Notes under the pieces: generated by a model
Databases searched by the model: none
Seen by the model: only the letters and a program-made list of their open reading frames with translations
Told to the model about the DNA's origin: nothing
Shown: positions 50,029-57,066 of the stretch, one piece after another
Layout of the letters: every line of letters starts with the position of its first letter
How positions within the stretch are numbered: position 1 is the stretch's first letter
DNA from: Bacillota bacterium
GTDB taxonomy: Bacteria; Bacillota; Bacilli; Paenibacillales; NBRC-103111
Assembly: GCA_023388055.1 (NCBI GenBank)
Contig: JAEWGW010000025.1
Location: forward strand, 124,001-188,000
Length of the DNA: 64,000 bases
Direction of reading: 5' to 3'
Translations under genes and position numbers: made by a program

Positions 50029-51480
50029 ATGACAGACAGGCAGAGGCTTTGGCGGGAGATTGGCATGATGGCGGACGGGCTGCGGCTGTCCATGGCGGAG
50101 CTGAGCGACAGGATCTGGGGGCTGGCAGAAACCAGGTTTGAGGAGTTCGCCTCTGCAGAGCTGCTTGCCTCCCGGCTGGAGCAGGAGGGATTTCGCGTGG
50201 AACGGGGCATCGGCGGGCTGCCGACTGCGTTTGTGGCTTCATTTTCCCTTCATGCTGAGGATGGCCCGGTAATCGCTCTTCTGGGAGAGTATGATGCACT
50301 GCCGGGGCTCAGCCAGCAGGCGGGTGTGGCTGTCCGGCAGACGGTGGAGCAGGGAGGGAACGGACACGGCTGCGGCCATCATCTCTTGGGCACCGGTTCT
50401 CTTGCCGCCGCTATTCTATTGAAGACCGTGATGGAGCAGCACGGGCTTGCCGGCACCCTCCGCTATTACGGGTGCCCGGCGGAGGAAGGCGGCTCCGGCA
50501 AAACCTTCCTGGTCCGGGCGAAGGTGTTCGGGGATGTGGATGCGGCGCTGACCTGGCATCCGGGTTATGGCAATGCTGTGGTCTCCCATACCTCCTCCGC
50601 CAACTATCAGGTCCGCTTCCGCTTCACCGGGACCAGCTCCCATGCGGCGGCCAGCCCCCATACGGGAAGAAGCGCGCTGGATGCCGTGGAGCTGATGAAT
50701 GTTGGGGCCAACTATTTGCGCGAGCATGTGGGGAGGAACGTTCAGTTCCATTATGCGGTCACCGATACCGGCGGTTTTTCGCCTAATGTGGTGCAGGCAT
50801 CGGCTGAGGTGGTGTATCTGATCCGTGCCCCGGATATCCGGCAGGTGAAGGAGGTATACGCCCGCATCACTAACGTAGCCCAAGGCGCTGCCCTGATGAC
50901 GGGCACGGAGGTGGAGGCGGTATTCGAGAAGGCCTGCTCCAACCTGCTTCCCAATGTGACGCTGGAGCGGGCGATGTATGAGGTGTTCGCCGGGTTTGGC
51001 CCTCCCTCCTTCACCGCTGCGGAGGAGGAGGCCGCCAAGGGCTTCCGGCTCACCCTGGAGCAGGCAGGAGCCTCAGGCAGCAATGCCATTGCAGATCCGG
51101 GTGCATTGCCCTCCACCCTGGACCCCTATCATCCCGATGAGGGGCAGATGCTGGGCTCCACGGATGTGGCCGATGTGAGCTGGGTGGTGCCCACCGCTCA
51201 GTTGGAGACGGTGTGCTTCGCCGGGGATACGCCGTTCCATTCCTGGCAGATGGTTGCCCAGGGCAGGCTAACGGCGGCCCATACCGGCATGCTCCATGCG
51301 GCCAAGGTGCTGGCTGCCACAGGCGCAGGGCTGCTGGCCCAACCCGGTATTCTCCGGGAGGCCAAGGAGGAGCTGCGCAGGCGGGGCGGATTGGAGGGGT
51401 ATGTCTGTCCCATTCCGGAGTCTGTGCAGCCTCCGGTGAAGACGCCGCCCCATCCGGGCGCTCTGCCGCCTCGCACATAA
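50029..51480 (+). CDS. M20-family amidohydrolase (AbgB-like)
   Basis: Zinc-dependent amidohydrolase/aminoacylase of 483 residues. LLGEYDALPGLSQQAG, NGHGCGHHLLGTGSLAAA, CPAEEGGSGKTFLV and ALTWHPGYGN carry the metal ligands and catalytic Glu of the M20D/AbgB type. Relatives cleave aminobenzoyl-glutamate or N-acyl compounds. The start is ambiguous (50017, 50026, 50029); 50029 has GGAG at six bases. It is last in the operon, before a bidirectional terminator. It may open a larger precursor so the isochorismatase-like enzymes can act. Confidence 0.87.
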   Translation: MTDRQRLWREIGMMADGLRLSMAELSDRIWGLAETRFEEFASAELLASRLEQEGFRVERGIGGLPTAFVASFSLHAEDGPVIALLGEYDALPGLSQQAGVAVRQTVEQGGNGHGCGHHLLGTGSLAAAILLKTVMEQHGLAGTLRYYGCPAEEGGSGKTFLVRAKVFGDVDAALTWHPGYGNAVVSHTSSANYQVRFRFTGTSSHAAASPHTGRSALDAVELMNVGANYLREHVGRNVQFHYAVTDTGGFSPNVVQASAEVVYLIRAPDIRQVKEVYARITNVAQGAALMTGTEVEAVFEKACSNLLPNVTLERAMYEVFAGFGPPSFTAAEEEAAKGFRLTLEQAGASGSNAIADPGALPSTLDPYHPDEGQMLGSTDVADVSWVVPTAQLETVCFAGDTPFHSWQMVAQGRLTAAHTGMLHAAKVLAATGAGLLAQPGILREAKEELRRRGGLEGYVCPIPESVQPPVKTPPHPGALPPRT

Positions 51481-51513
51481 AGAAGGACCGGGAGTGATCC
51501 CGGCCCTTCTTTA
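51481..51513. terminator. Bidirectional terminator between the M20 and SASP genes
   Basis: Stem agaagg-a-ccggg / cccgg-c-ccttct, one base after the M20 stop, flanked by A- and T-rich ends on both sides, serving the plus-strand operon and the minus-strand SASP gene. Confidence 0.85.
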
Positions 51514-51541
51514 TGTTGTGCTGCTGCGGCGGAATCCCGGA

Positions 51542-51766
51542 TTAGCGGGCGTTGCCGGAGAGCTGTTGCTCGGCGATTTGCACGAGCTTGCGGGTAATAT
51601 GACCACCAATGGCGCCTGTGTCACGAGTAGCCATGAAGCCGTAGTATCCGTCTTGAGGAATTTGAATGCCCAGTTCTTGCGCTACCTCATATTTCATTTG
51701 ATCCAATGCCTTGCTGGCTTGAGGCACTACGAGTGTATTGCTGGAACGACTTTGTCCTGCACCCAT
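51542..51766 (-). CDS. Alpha/beta-type small acid-soluble spore protein (copy 1)
   Basis: DNA-coating spore protein (74 residues) that protects spore DNA and is degraded by the GPR protease on germination. The GPR site region KYEVAQELGI and the block GFMATRDTGAIGGHITRKLV are diagnostic. ATG 51766 has GGAGGTGAT four bases upstream. A sigma-G promoter lies at 51789-51818. The protein is nearly the same as the SASP at 55106. Confidence 0.95.
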   Translation of the reverse strand: MGAGQSRSSNTLVVPQASKALDQMKYEVAQELGIQIPQDGYYGFMATRDTGAIGGHITRKLVQIAEQQLSGNAR

Positions 51767-51788
51767 TATTATCACCTCCGTTTGATGC

Positions 51789-51818
51789 TAGTATGGTCGC
51801 AGCGGAGGAAATCATGCA
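51789..51818 (-). promoter_or_regulatory. Sigma-G promoter of SASP copy 1
   Basis: On the minus strand TGCATG (51818-51813) and CATACTA (51795-51789) are 17 bases apart, matching the forespore sigma-G consensus (-35 like GCATA, -10 CATACTA). Confidence 0.7.
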
Positions 51819-51861
51819 TACAAAGTAATTTCCAATTTGTTCCTGCGGGATTGCTGTTGTT

Positions 51862-52209
51862 TCAGAGTCTCCACAGCTCCAGCATTCCGATGGCCAGAGG
51901 CAGCAGGAAAATGCCGTATTTCAGCCAGGCTCCCGGACCGGCGGGGGGACTTTCCTCACAGCCGCAATCCTCTTCCTGACTTCCGTAACCTCCCCAGGCG
52001 GATTCCACCAGCAGAAGCAGCTGGCAGATTGCCAAAGCATACAGCCCTATGGCGGAAAGCTTAACGATGACCGACATGCCCGGCTCCACCTTCTCCCCTA
52101 AACCGCCATGGCGGACAAGAAGCAGGATATACGTAGCGAAGCCGGCCAGAATAGCCGTGCGGCAGCCGTAATGAACAGTACGGGCGAGATGATCGGTTCT
52201 GTTGTTCAT
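51862..52209 (-). CDS. YcgQ/DUF1980-like membrane protein, short form
   Basis: A 115-residue membrane protein with three hydrophobic helices (about 17-32, 47-66, 94-112) resembling only the N-terminal membrane part of the TIGR03943/DUF1980 family (YcgQ). The usual soluble C-terminal domain is missing: the frame stops at 51862 and the SASP promoter follows. It follows the YcgR-like permease, the standard partner of YcgQ, 13 bases away. EEDCGCEE in the loop may bind metal. Either a natural short variant or a decayed gene; the ribosome site (aaggagg) is intact, so I favour a functional short form. Confidence 0.65.
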   Translation of the reverse strand: MNNRTDHLARTVHYGCRTAILAGFATYILLLVRHGGLGEKVEPGMSVIVKLSAIGLYALAICQLLLLVESAWGGYGSQEEDCGCEESPPAGPGAWLKYGIFLLPLAIGMLELWRL

Positions 52210-52222
52210 AGGTCCTCCTTTA

Positions 52223-53221
52223 CTAAAAGCCGGGAATGAGCCAGCCCAGTCCTACCGCGCCGCCGATGATGGCTGCTCCGGCAATCAGCGACAGAATCAG
52301 CACGAAACGAACCTTGAACACAGAGAGCAGCATCAGGGTGCCTTTGAAATCGATCATGGGGCCAAGCACCAGAAAGGTCAGCAGCGAGCTTTTGGAAAAG
52401 GCGGGTACAAAGGATGCGGCTACAAAGGCATCGGACGAGGAGCAAAGGGACAGGGCATACGCCAATCCGGCCATAAAAAAATGGGCAGTCATCCCGCTAT
52501 GGCCGATGGAGGACAGGCTGGAGGGACTGACCAGCGTTTGCACAAGGGCTGTGGCTCCGGCTCCCAGAATCAGATATTTGCCCATCTCGAAAAACTCATC
52601 GGACCCGTGCCGCAGTATTCCCTCCAAAAAGCTTCTGTGGGTATGGACATGCTCCCCGCGCTGCCCGGCCAGAGAATGGCGGAGGGGAGAGCGCACGGCG
52701 TAGCGGTACAAACAAAGCCCCGTGAAGGCTGCAACTGCAAAGGCAAGCCCCATCCGGGCGTAAGCCATTTCGGGCATGGACCCGAAGGCCATGAGGGTAG
52801 AGGCAAAGGCGACAGGATTCAGCACCGGGCCGGCCAGCAAAAAAACGGCTGCCATATAAACGGGCATCCCCTTATTCATCAGCCGTCGTACAATGGGCAC
52901 CATGCCGCATTCGCATACGGGAAACAGGAGTCCGAGGGAGCAGGCGAATACAATGGCGAGAACGGGATTCTTCGGGATCATCCGGCGGATCACATGCTCG
53001 GGCACAGCCAGATGAAGGATGGAGGAAAGAATCACCCCCATCAGCATAAAAGGCAGGGCGTCGAGGATGATGCCGAGGAAGATGGTGCCGAAGGGACCGG
53101 TGAGAACCGGCAGCAGGACGGACCAGCCGGGCAGTGGTCTGGTGGCTGCAATCAGAATCAACAGCATGCAGCTGCCCAGGCCCATGGCCGGCGGTGCCCA
53201 GCGCAGAAATGCGGCTTGCAT
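52223..53221 (-). CDS. YcgR-like permease (DUF318/ArsP_1 family)
   Basis: Polytopic permease of 332 residues, family PF03773. The conserved LLFPVCECGMVPIVRRL and AGPVLNPVAFASTL segments are present, with about eight to ten helices. Family members are proposed to move metal or metalloid compounds; the substrate is not known here. It is transcribed with the short YcgQ-like gene. The ribosome site is aaggaggt. Confidence 0.85.
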   Translation of the reverse strand: MQAAFLRWAPPAMGLGSCMLLILIAATRPLPGWSVLLPVLTGPFGTIFLGIILDALPFMLMGVILSSILHLAVPEHVIRRMIPKNPVLAIVFACSLGLLFPVCECGMVPIVRRLMNKGMPVYMAAVFLLAGPVLNPVAFASTLMAFGSMPEMAYARMGLAFAVAAFTGLCLYRYAVRSPLRHSLAGQRGEHVHTHRSFLEGILRHGSDEFFEMGKYLILGAGATALVQTLVSPSSLSSIGHSGMTAHFFMAGLAYALSLCSSSDAFVAASFVPAFSKSSLLTFLVLGPMIDFKGTLMLLSVFKVRFVLILSLIAGAAIIGGAVGLGWLIPGF

Positions 53222-53279
53222 GGCAGGTTACCTCCTTGAGACAGGCTTACGGGCTTGTTTAAGCCTATGCAGGCGGTGA

Positions 53280-53307
53280 TTGACTTTATGCGGCAACACG
53301 GTATAAA
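53280..53307 (+). promoter_or_regulatory. Sigma-A promoter of the trpS T-box leader
   Basis: TTGACT (53280-53285) and TATAAA (53302-53307) are 16 bases apart; a shifted TAAAAT at 53304 gives 18. The start would fall just before the T-box leader. Confidence 0.65.
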
Positions 53308-53313
53308 ATAGCT

Positions 53314-53585
53314 TCATTCAGAGGCATAGGTATACTGGATGCGATGAAAGGAAAAAGTAGTCGGATTTCGCTTCTTCAGAGAGCCGGTGGTTGCTGGAAA
53401 CCGGTGGAGCGCGCCAGACGAATGGGTCCTTGAGCAGATTGCTTCTCCCGCAGGCCGGGAGAGCCCCAGCCGGCTGTTCCCCGTTAGCGGAACGTTCAAA
53501 GGTTTGTTTCCGGCCGTACGGCCCGGGCAAACGAATGAGGGTGGCACCACGGTCTATCGTCCCTTGCGGCGGCAGGCCTTTTTGT
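53314..53585 (+). ncRNA. T-box riboswitch for tryptophan (trpS leader)
   Basis: tRNA-sensing leader. The T-box core agggtggcaccacgg lies at 53538-53552, and the likely specifier is the Trp codon TGG at 53423-53425 in the context cgaa-TGG-gtcc. Stem I with gagagccggtgg and the ggaaaccggtgg arms precedes it. A terminator-like segment (cccttgc-ggcg-gcagg then TTTTT) ends at about 53583. Uncharged tRNA-Trp should stabilise the antiterminator and switch on trpS. Confidence 0.93.
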
Positions 53586-53631
53586 GTTGAAAATAAGCGT
53601 ATTGAAGTGAAGACGAGGAGGGGCAATTCCC

Positions 53632-54615
53632 ATGAAAACTGTGCTTTCCGGCATTCAACCCAGCGGCAAGCTGACCATCGGCAATTACATCGGAGCCATT
53701 AAGAACTATGTGGCGCTGCAGGAGGATTATAACTGCTTCTTTATGGGCGTCGATCTCCATGCTGTTACCGTTCCCCAGGATCCCGCGGCGCTTCGTGAAC
53801 AGACGGAGATGATCGTGGCGCTGTATGTGGCAGCCGGCATTAATCCGGATAAGGCGGCCATCTTCATGCAGTCCCATGTGAAGGAGCACGCGGAGCTGGG
53901 CTGGCTGATGACCACCCTGACCTATATGGGCGAGCTGGAGCGGATGACCCAATTTAAGGACAAGGCGGCAGGCAAGGATTCGGTAGGAGCGGGGTTGTTT
54001 GTATATCCGTCCCTAATGGCGGCGGACATTCTTCTGTACAATGCCGATCTGGTGCCGGTAGGCGAGGACCAGAAGCAGCATCTGGAGCTGACCCGGGATT
54101 TGGCCCAGCGCTTCAACCAGCGCTACGGACAAACCTTCACCGTACCGGATCCGTATATTCCCCAGGTAGGCGCACGGATCATGTCCCTGGACGACGCCTC
54201 GAAAAAGATGAGCAAAAGCAATCCCAATCCAGCCAGCTATATTGCCCTTCTGGATGCCCCGGACGAAATCCGCAAGAAGCTCTCCCGGGCGGTTACCGAC
54301 TCCGGCCGTGAGGTGCGGTTTGATCCGGCGGAAAAACCGGAGGTTTCCAACCTGATGAGTATATACACTCAATGCTCGGGCCTGACTCTTAAGGACGTGG
54401 AGGCACGGTACGAGGGCCAGGGGTATGGCGCCTTCAAGAAGGATTTGGCCGAGGTGGTAGTGGAGGCGCTTGCCCCTATGCAGGAGCGCTACAAGGCCAT
54501 CCGGGAAAGCGGCGAGATCCCTGCCATTCTCCGCTCTGGTGCAGAGAAGGCATCGGCCAAAGCAGCGCCCATGGTCAATGCGGTCAAGGAAAAGATGGGC
54601 TTCCTGCTCCCTTAA
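53632..54615 (+). CDS. trpS: Tryptophan--tRNA ligase
   Basis: Class Ic aminoacyl-tRNA synthetase of 327 residues. It carries the HIGH-equivalent PSGKLTIGN (residues 10-18) and KMSKS at 192-196; GVDLHAVTVPQ and GEDQKQHLELTRDLAQRFN are conserved. The ribosome site gaggagggg precedes the ATG. It is controlled by the tryptophan T-box upstream and followed by a terminator. Confidence 0.97.
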   Translation: MKTVLSGIQPSGKLTIGNYIGAIKNYVALQEDYNCFFMGVDLHAVTVPQDPAALREQTEMIVALYVAAGINPDKAAIFMQSHVKEHAELGWLMTTLTYMGELERMTQFKDKAAGKDSVGAGLFVYPSLMAADILLYNADLVPVGEDQKQHLELTRDLAQRFNQRYGQTFTVPDPYIPQVGARIMSLDDASKKMSKSNPNPASYIALLDAPDEIRKKLSRAVTDSGREVRFDPAEKPEVSNLMSIYTQCSGLTLKDVEARYEGQGYGAFKKDLAEVVVEALAPMQERYKAIRESGEIPAILRSGAEKASAKAAPMVNAVKEKMGFLLP

Positions 54616-54640
54616 GGACAGGTGCATATGCAACTACTCA

Positions 54641-54682
54641 AAAAGACCCGCTGGAGCCCTCAAGGCTTCAACGGGTCTTTTG
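54641..54682. terminator. Terminator after trpS
   Basis: Perfect 10-bp arms aaaagacccg / cgggtctttt with an inner gagcc/ggctt pairing; near-symmetric, so it may also stop the convergent DUF5325 gene. Confidence 0.85.
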
Positions 54683-54732
54683 GTAGTGCGGGGAAGTGCT
54701 CAGGCTAGGACTGTCCGGGCTAAGATGCCCGG

Positions 54733-54927
54733 TTAAGATTGCCTGCCCAGTGCTTCCTGCTTCCGTCTTACTTTGGCCTTCATCCCAAAGCCGAAGCCGA
54801 TCCACAGGAAAGCCGCCACACTGCACAGGACAACCCCCCAAGGATTGCGCAAACTGATGAAGAAGCTGACACCCACCAGAAGTAAAATTCCGATACTTGC
54901 GAACAACAGAGCCATCCACCGCGGCAT
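54733..54927 (-). CDS. DUF5325-like small membrane protein
   Basis: A 64-residue protein with two transmembrane helices (about 6-24 and 31-48) and a basic tail (KAKVRRKQ), resembling the DUF5325 family of Bacilli. The role is unknown. ATG 54927 has gaggggg upstream; the longer frame to 54988 has no such site. Confidence 0.7.
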   Translation of the reverse strand: MPRWMALLFASIGILLLVGVSFFISLRNPWGVVLCSVAAFLWIGFGFGMKAKVRRKQEALGRQS

Positions 54928-55006
54928 CTCTTTTCCCCCTCGTATTGAAAGCGTGATGAACTGTTCTGCAGGGAGTTTCCCGCCCCAAAAAAATGTTGAG
55001 CTTTCA

Positions 55007-55036
55007 TGAATATTGTCCGGCTAACGTGCCATAATA
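55007..55036 (+). promoter_or_regulatory. Sigma-G promoter of SASP copy 2
   Basis: TGAATA (55007-55012) and CATAATA (55030-55036) are 17 bases apart, a near-consensus forespore promoter. Confidence 0.75.
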
Positions 55037-55105
55037 AGTTTGCAAGCTTGAAAGAGAGCTTGCTAATCCAACTAAGATAACCAGATTGAAAGGAGTGCTT
55101 ACGCA

Positions 55106-55327
55106 ATGGGTACTGGACAATCTCGCAACAGCAACACTCTGGTGGTTCCTCAAGCAAGCCAAGCTTTGGATCAGCTGAAATATGAGGTAGCCCAAGAGTT
55201 GGGCATCCAAATTCCTCAAGACGGTTACTATGGATTCATGGCTACGCGCGATACTGGCGCAATCGGCGGCCACATCACCCGTCGTTTGGTACAAATCGCG
55301 GAGCAATCTCTTGCAGGCAAGTTTTAA
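55106..55327 (+). CDS. Alpha/beta-type small acid-soluble spore protein (copy 2)
   Basis: A 73-residue spore DNA-binding protein that differs from copy 1 at only a few positions (GTGQSRNSNT, KYEVAQELGI, GAIGGHITRRLV). The ribosome site gaaaggag precedes the ATG, and a sigma-G promoter lies 70 bases upstream. The stop is followed by a short hairpin and then a terminator. Confidence 0.95.
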   Translation: MGTGQSRNSNTLVVPQASQALDQLKYEVAQELGIQIPQDGYYGFMATRDTGAIGGHITRRLVQIAEQSLAGKF

Positions 55328-55371
55328 TTAAGCGCAAAGCGCTTTTGTTGATGCTTAACCGGAATAAGCGG

Positions 55372-55405
55372 GCAGCTCTCCTTTAGTGGGGAGCTGCTTT
55401 TGCTT
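55372..55405 (+). terminator. Terminator after SASP copy 2
   Basis: Stem gcagctctcc / ggggagctgc (one mismatch) with a short loop, followed by TTTTGC. Confidence 0.8.
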
Positions 55406-55450
55406 TATTTATTAGAATGATTATAACATAAATTCGTAAAAAGGAAGCAA

Positions 55451-55494
55451 AAAACCCGGACCGGCGAACAGCTTACGCTCGCAGGCTCCGGGTT
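55451..55494 (-). terminator. Terminator of the yfhP-like gene
   Basis: On the minus strand the arms aacccgga / tccgggtt close a long stem-loop followed by TTTTTTG. The plus strand side also has a T-rich tail, so it may work in both directions. Confidence 0.75.
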
Positions 55495-55527
55495 TATTTT
55501 GAACAGCATATTTGGTAACCGACCGAT

Positions 55528-56511
55528 TCAGGGGGTTTCCAGACGCAGCTTCTTGTACAGCCGGGATTCGGAAAGCCAGCCTACATAGGAATCAATGGGA
55601 TTCATATCCCGGTCCAGCAGAACGGCAGCCACAAAGGGATATTGCTTGCGGTGTCGGTACCGTACATCGGCCCACCGGACCTCATAGCCCCACTCATGCT
55701 CCTTCAGCTCCGCACAGGCAAAGGAGGAGAAATACAGGAAGGCGGCCACATCCGGATGGGACTTGGAGGCCTCCACGGCAGGATGGCAGGCACATTGGGC
55801 GGTATCCAGCCAGATCAGACGCTTTTGCTTCAATTCGCCAATCGTGTAAGAGCCGTCCGCATGCTGCTTCATCACGTTCCACGCGTACAGGTTAATGGTC
55901 GGAATCAGGTAATACCGGTCTCCCGGTCTATAGTCTGTGTCCTTGATGTGCAGGCTGCGCTCCAGGAAGAAGTGGTGCAGGGTCCGCCAGATGTAATACA
56001 GGATAATGAGACTGTACAACACGGGGAAAATGGTCTGCGGCTCCGCCAGCTTGAAGGCCCACAGGAAAATAGCAGTCAGATGGGAGACGAAGATAAACGG
56101 GTCAAAAATATGGATAATGTTCCACGATATCCACTTTCGTGAGAACGGTTTGACGGCTTGCGTTCCGTAGGTGTTGAACAGGTCGGTGGCCACGTGGACC
56201 ACAACGGCTAACAGCGTCCATAACCCCACGTGCAGGAGCGGCAGGCCTGGAATAACCAAGCCGATAGCAGTGGTGATCAGCAGGGCCCATAAGAGCAGCA
56301 CCGGAATCGAATGGGAGGTCCCGCGGTGCTGGCGGATGTATATGGCATTTCCCTTCAAACGAAACAGGGTGTCCAGGTCAGGAGCCTGCTGCCCGAGTAC
56401 GGTTCCCAACAAAACAGCGAATGCGACAGTAGAGTTTTGGGCGACGACAGGATCAATATGGGCCAGACCGGCAAGGCCAAGACCGAAGACAAGATGTGTT
56501 CCGGTATCCAT
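55528..56511 (-). CDS. yfhP: YfhP-like membrane metal-dependent hydrolase
   Basis: A 327-residue protein of the DUF457/YdjM metal-dependent hydrolase family. His and Asp ligands are seen in MDTGTHLVFG, GQQAPDLDTL, RGTSHSIPVL and VHVATDLFNTYG; five to six transmembrane helices follow, then a soluble C-terminal domain. Bacillus YfhP has the same length and layout and influences nearby genes. The ATG is 12 bases after ggagg, slightly far but without a better choice. Confidence 0.82.
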   Translation of the reverse strand: MDTGTHLVFGLGLAGLAHIDPVVAQNSTVAFAVLLGTVLGQQAPDLDTLFRLKGNAIYIRQHRGTSHSIPVLLLWALLITTAIGLVIPGLPLLHVGLWTLLAVVVHVATDLFNTYGTQAVKPFSRKWISWNIIHIFDPFIFVSHLTAIFLWAFKLAEPQTIFPVLYSLIILYYIWRTLHHFFLERSLHIKDTDYRPGDRYYLIPTINLYAWNVMKQHADGSYTIGELKQKRLIWLDTAQCACHPAVEASKSHPDVAAFLYFSSFACAELKEHEWGYEVRWADVRYRHRKQYPFVAAVLLDRDMNPIDSYVGWLSESRLYKKLRLETP

Positions 56512-57066
56512 GAACTGGCATAACCTCCATTAGAATCATTCTTGATAGTTATAGTGTAACAAATAACCATTCAAAATAAATCGGCAGAAGTCACAAATTT
56601 GTGTGGGTATTATGATGAAATTGTTAACATCCATAAAAATAAGGGTGATTTCCCTCAGAAAAAGCTTTACTCACAAAACTGCTCACGCTTACATTTTATG
56701 CACGGGTTTTAACCATACTATTTAGGAAGGCCCGCTTGTTACCTCCAGTTGTGTGTGTATTTGAATCACTTCAGAACACTTTTAGCATTGCCCTGTATTC
56801 TAAAAATGAACCGTTCTTTTCGATGAATAACTTTATAGGCAGGAGCATTTAGGAATGAGGAAGTTCCTATTGCCGCGGTATCCCTATATAACAAGTCCAT
56901 TATCTCCTTGGGAAGTAATTGTATATATCTAAAATCTTGGTTGTGGATAGCTGTTAGATTTATAATCCAGTACAAAAAAAACTTAATTTCGTACATTTAC
57001 ATTATTTATTAATACAAGTATTCTCTCAATGTAGGAAATTTGTTACAAAAAGGGAGATGCTGGAAC
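56512..57066. other. AT-rich gene-free junction with promoter for the subtilase
   Basis: Composition changes here from G+C-rich to clearly AT-rich, marking the edge of a probable acquired island. A promoter TTTACA (56996-57001), 17 bases, TATTCT (57019-57024) points to the subtilase gene. A minus-strand frame at 56766-56996 has no ribosome site and no recognisable family. No transposase, tRNA or attachment repeat was seen. Confidence 0.55.

Noticed and set aside
56766..56996. 76-codon minus-strand frame in the AT-rich junction
   Set aside because: No ribosome site and no recognisable family; AT-rich DNA gives such frames by chance. It could be a gene remnant but I cannot support it.
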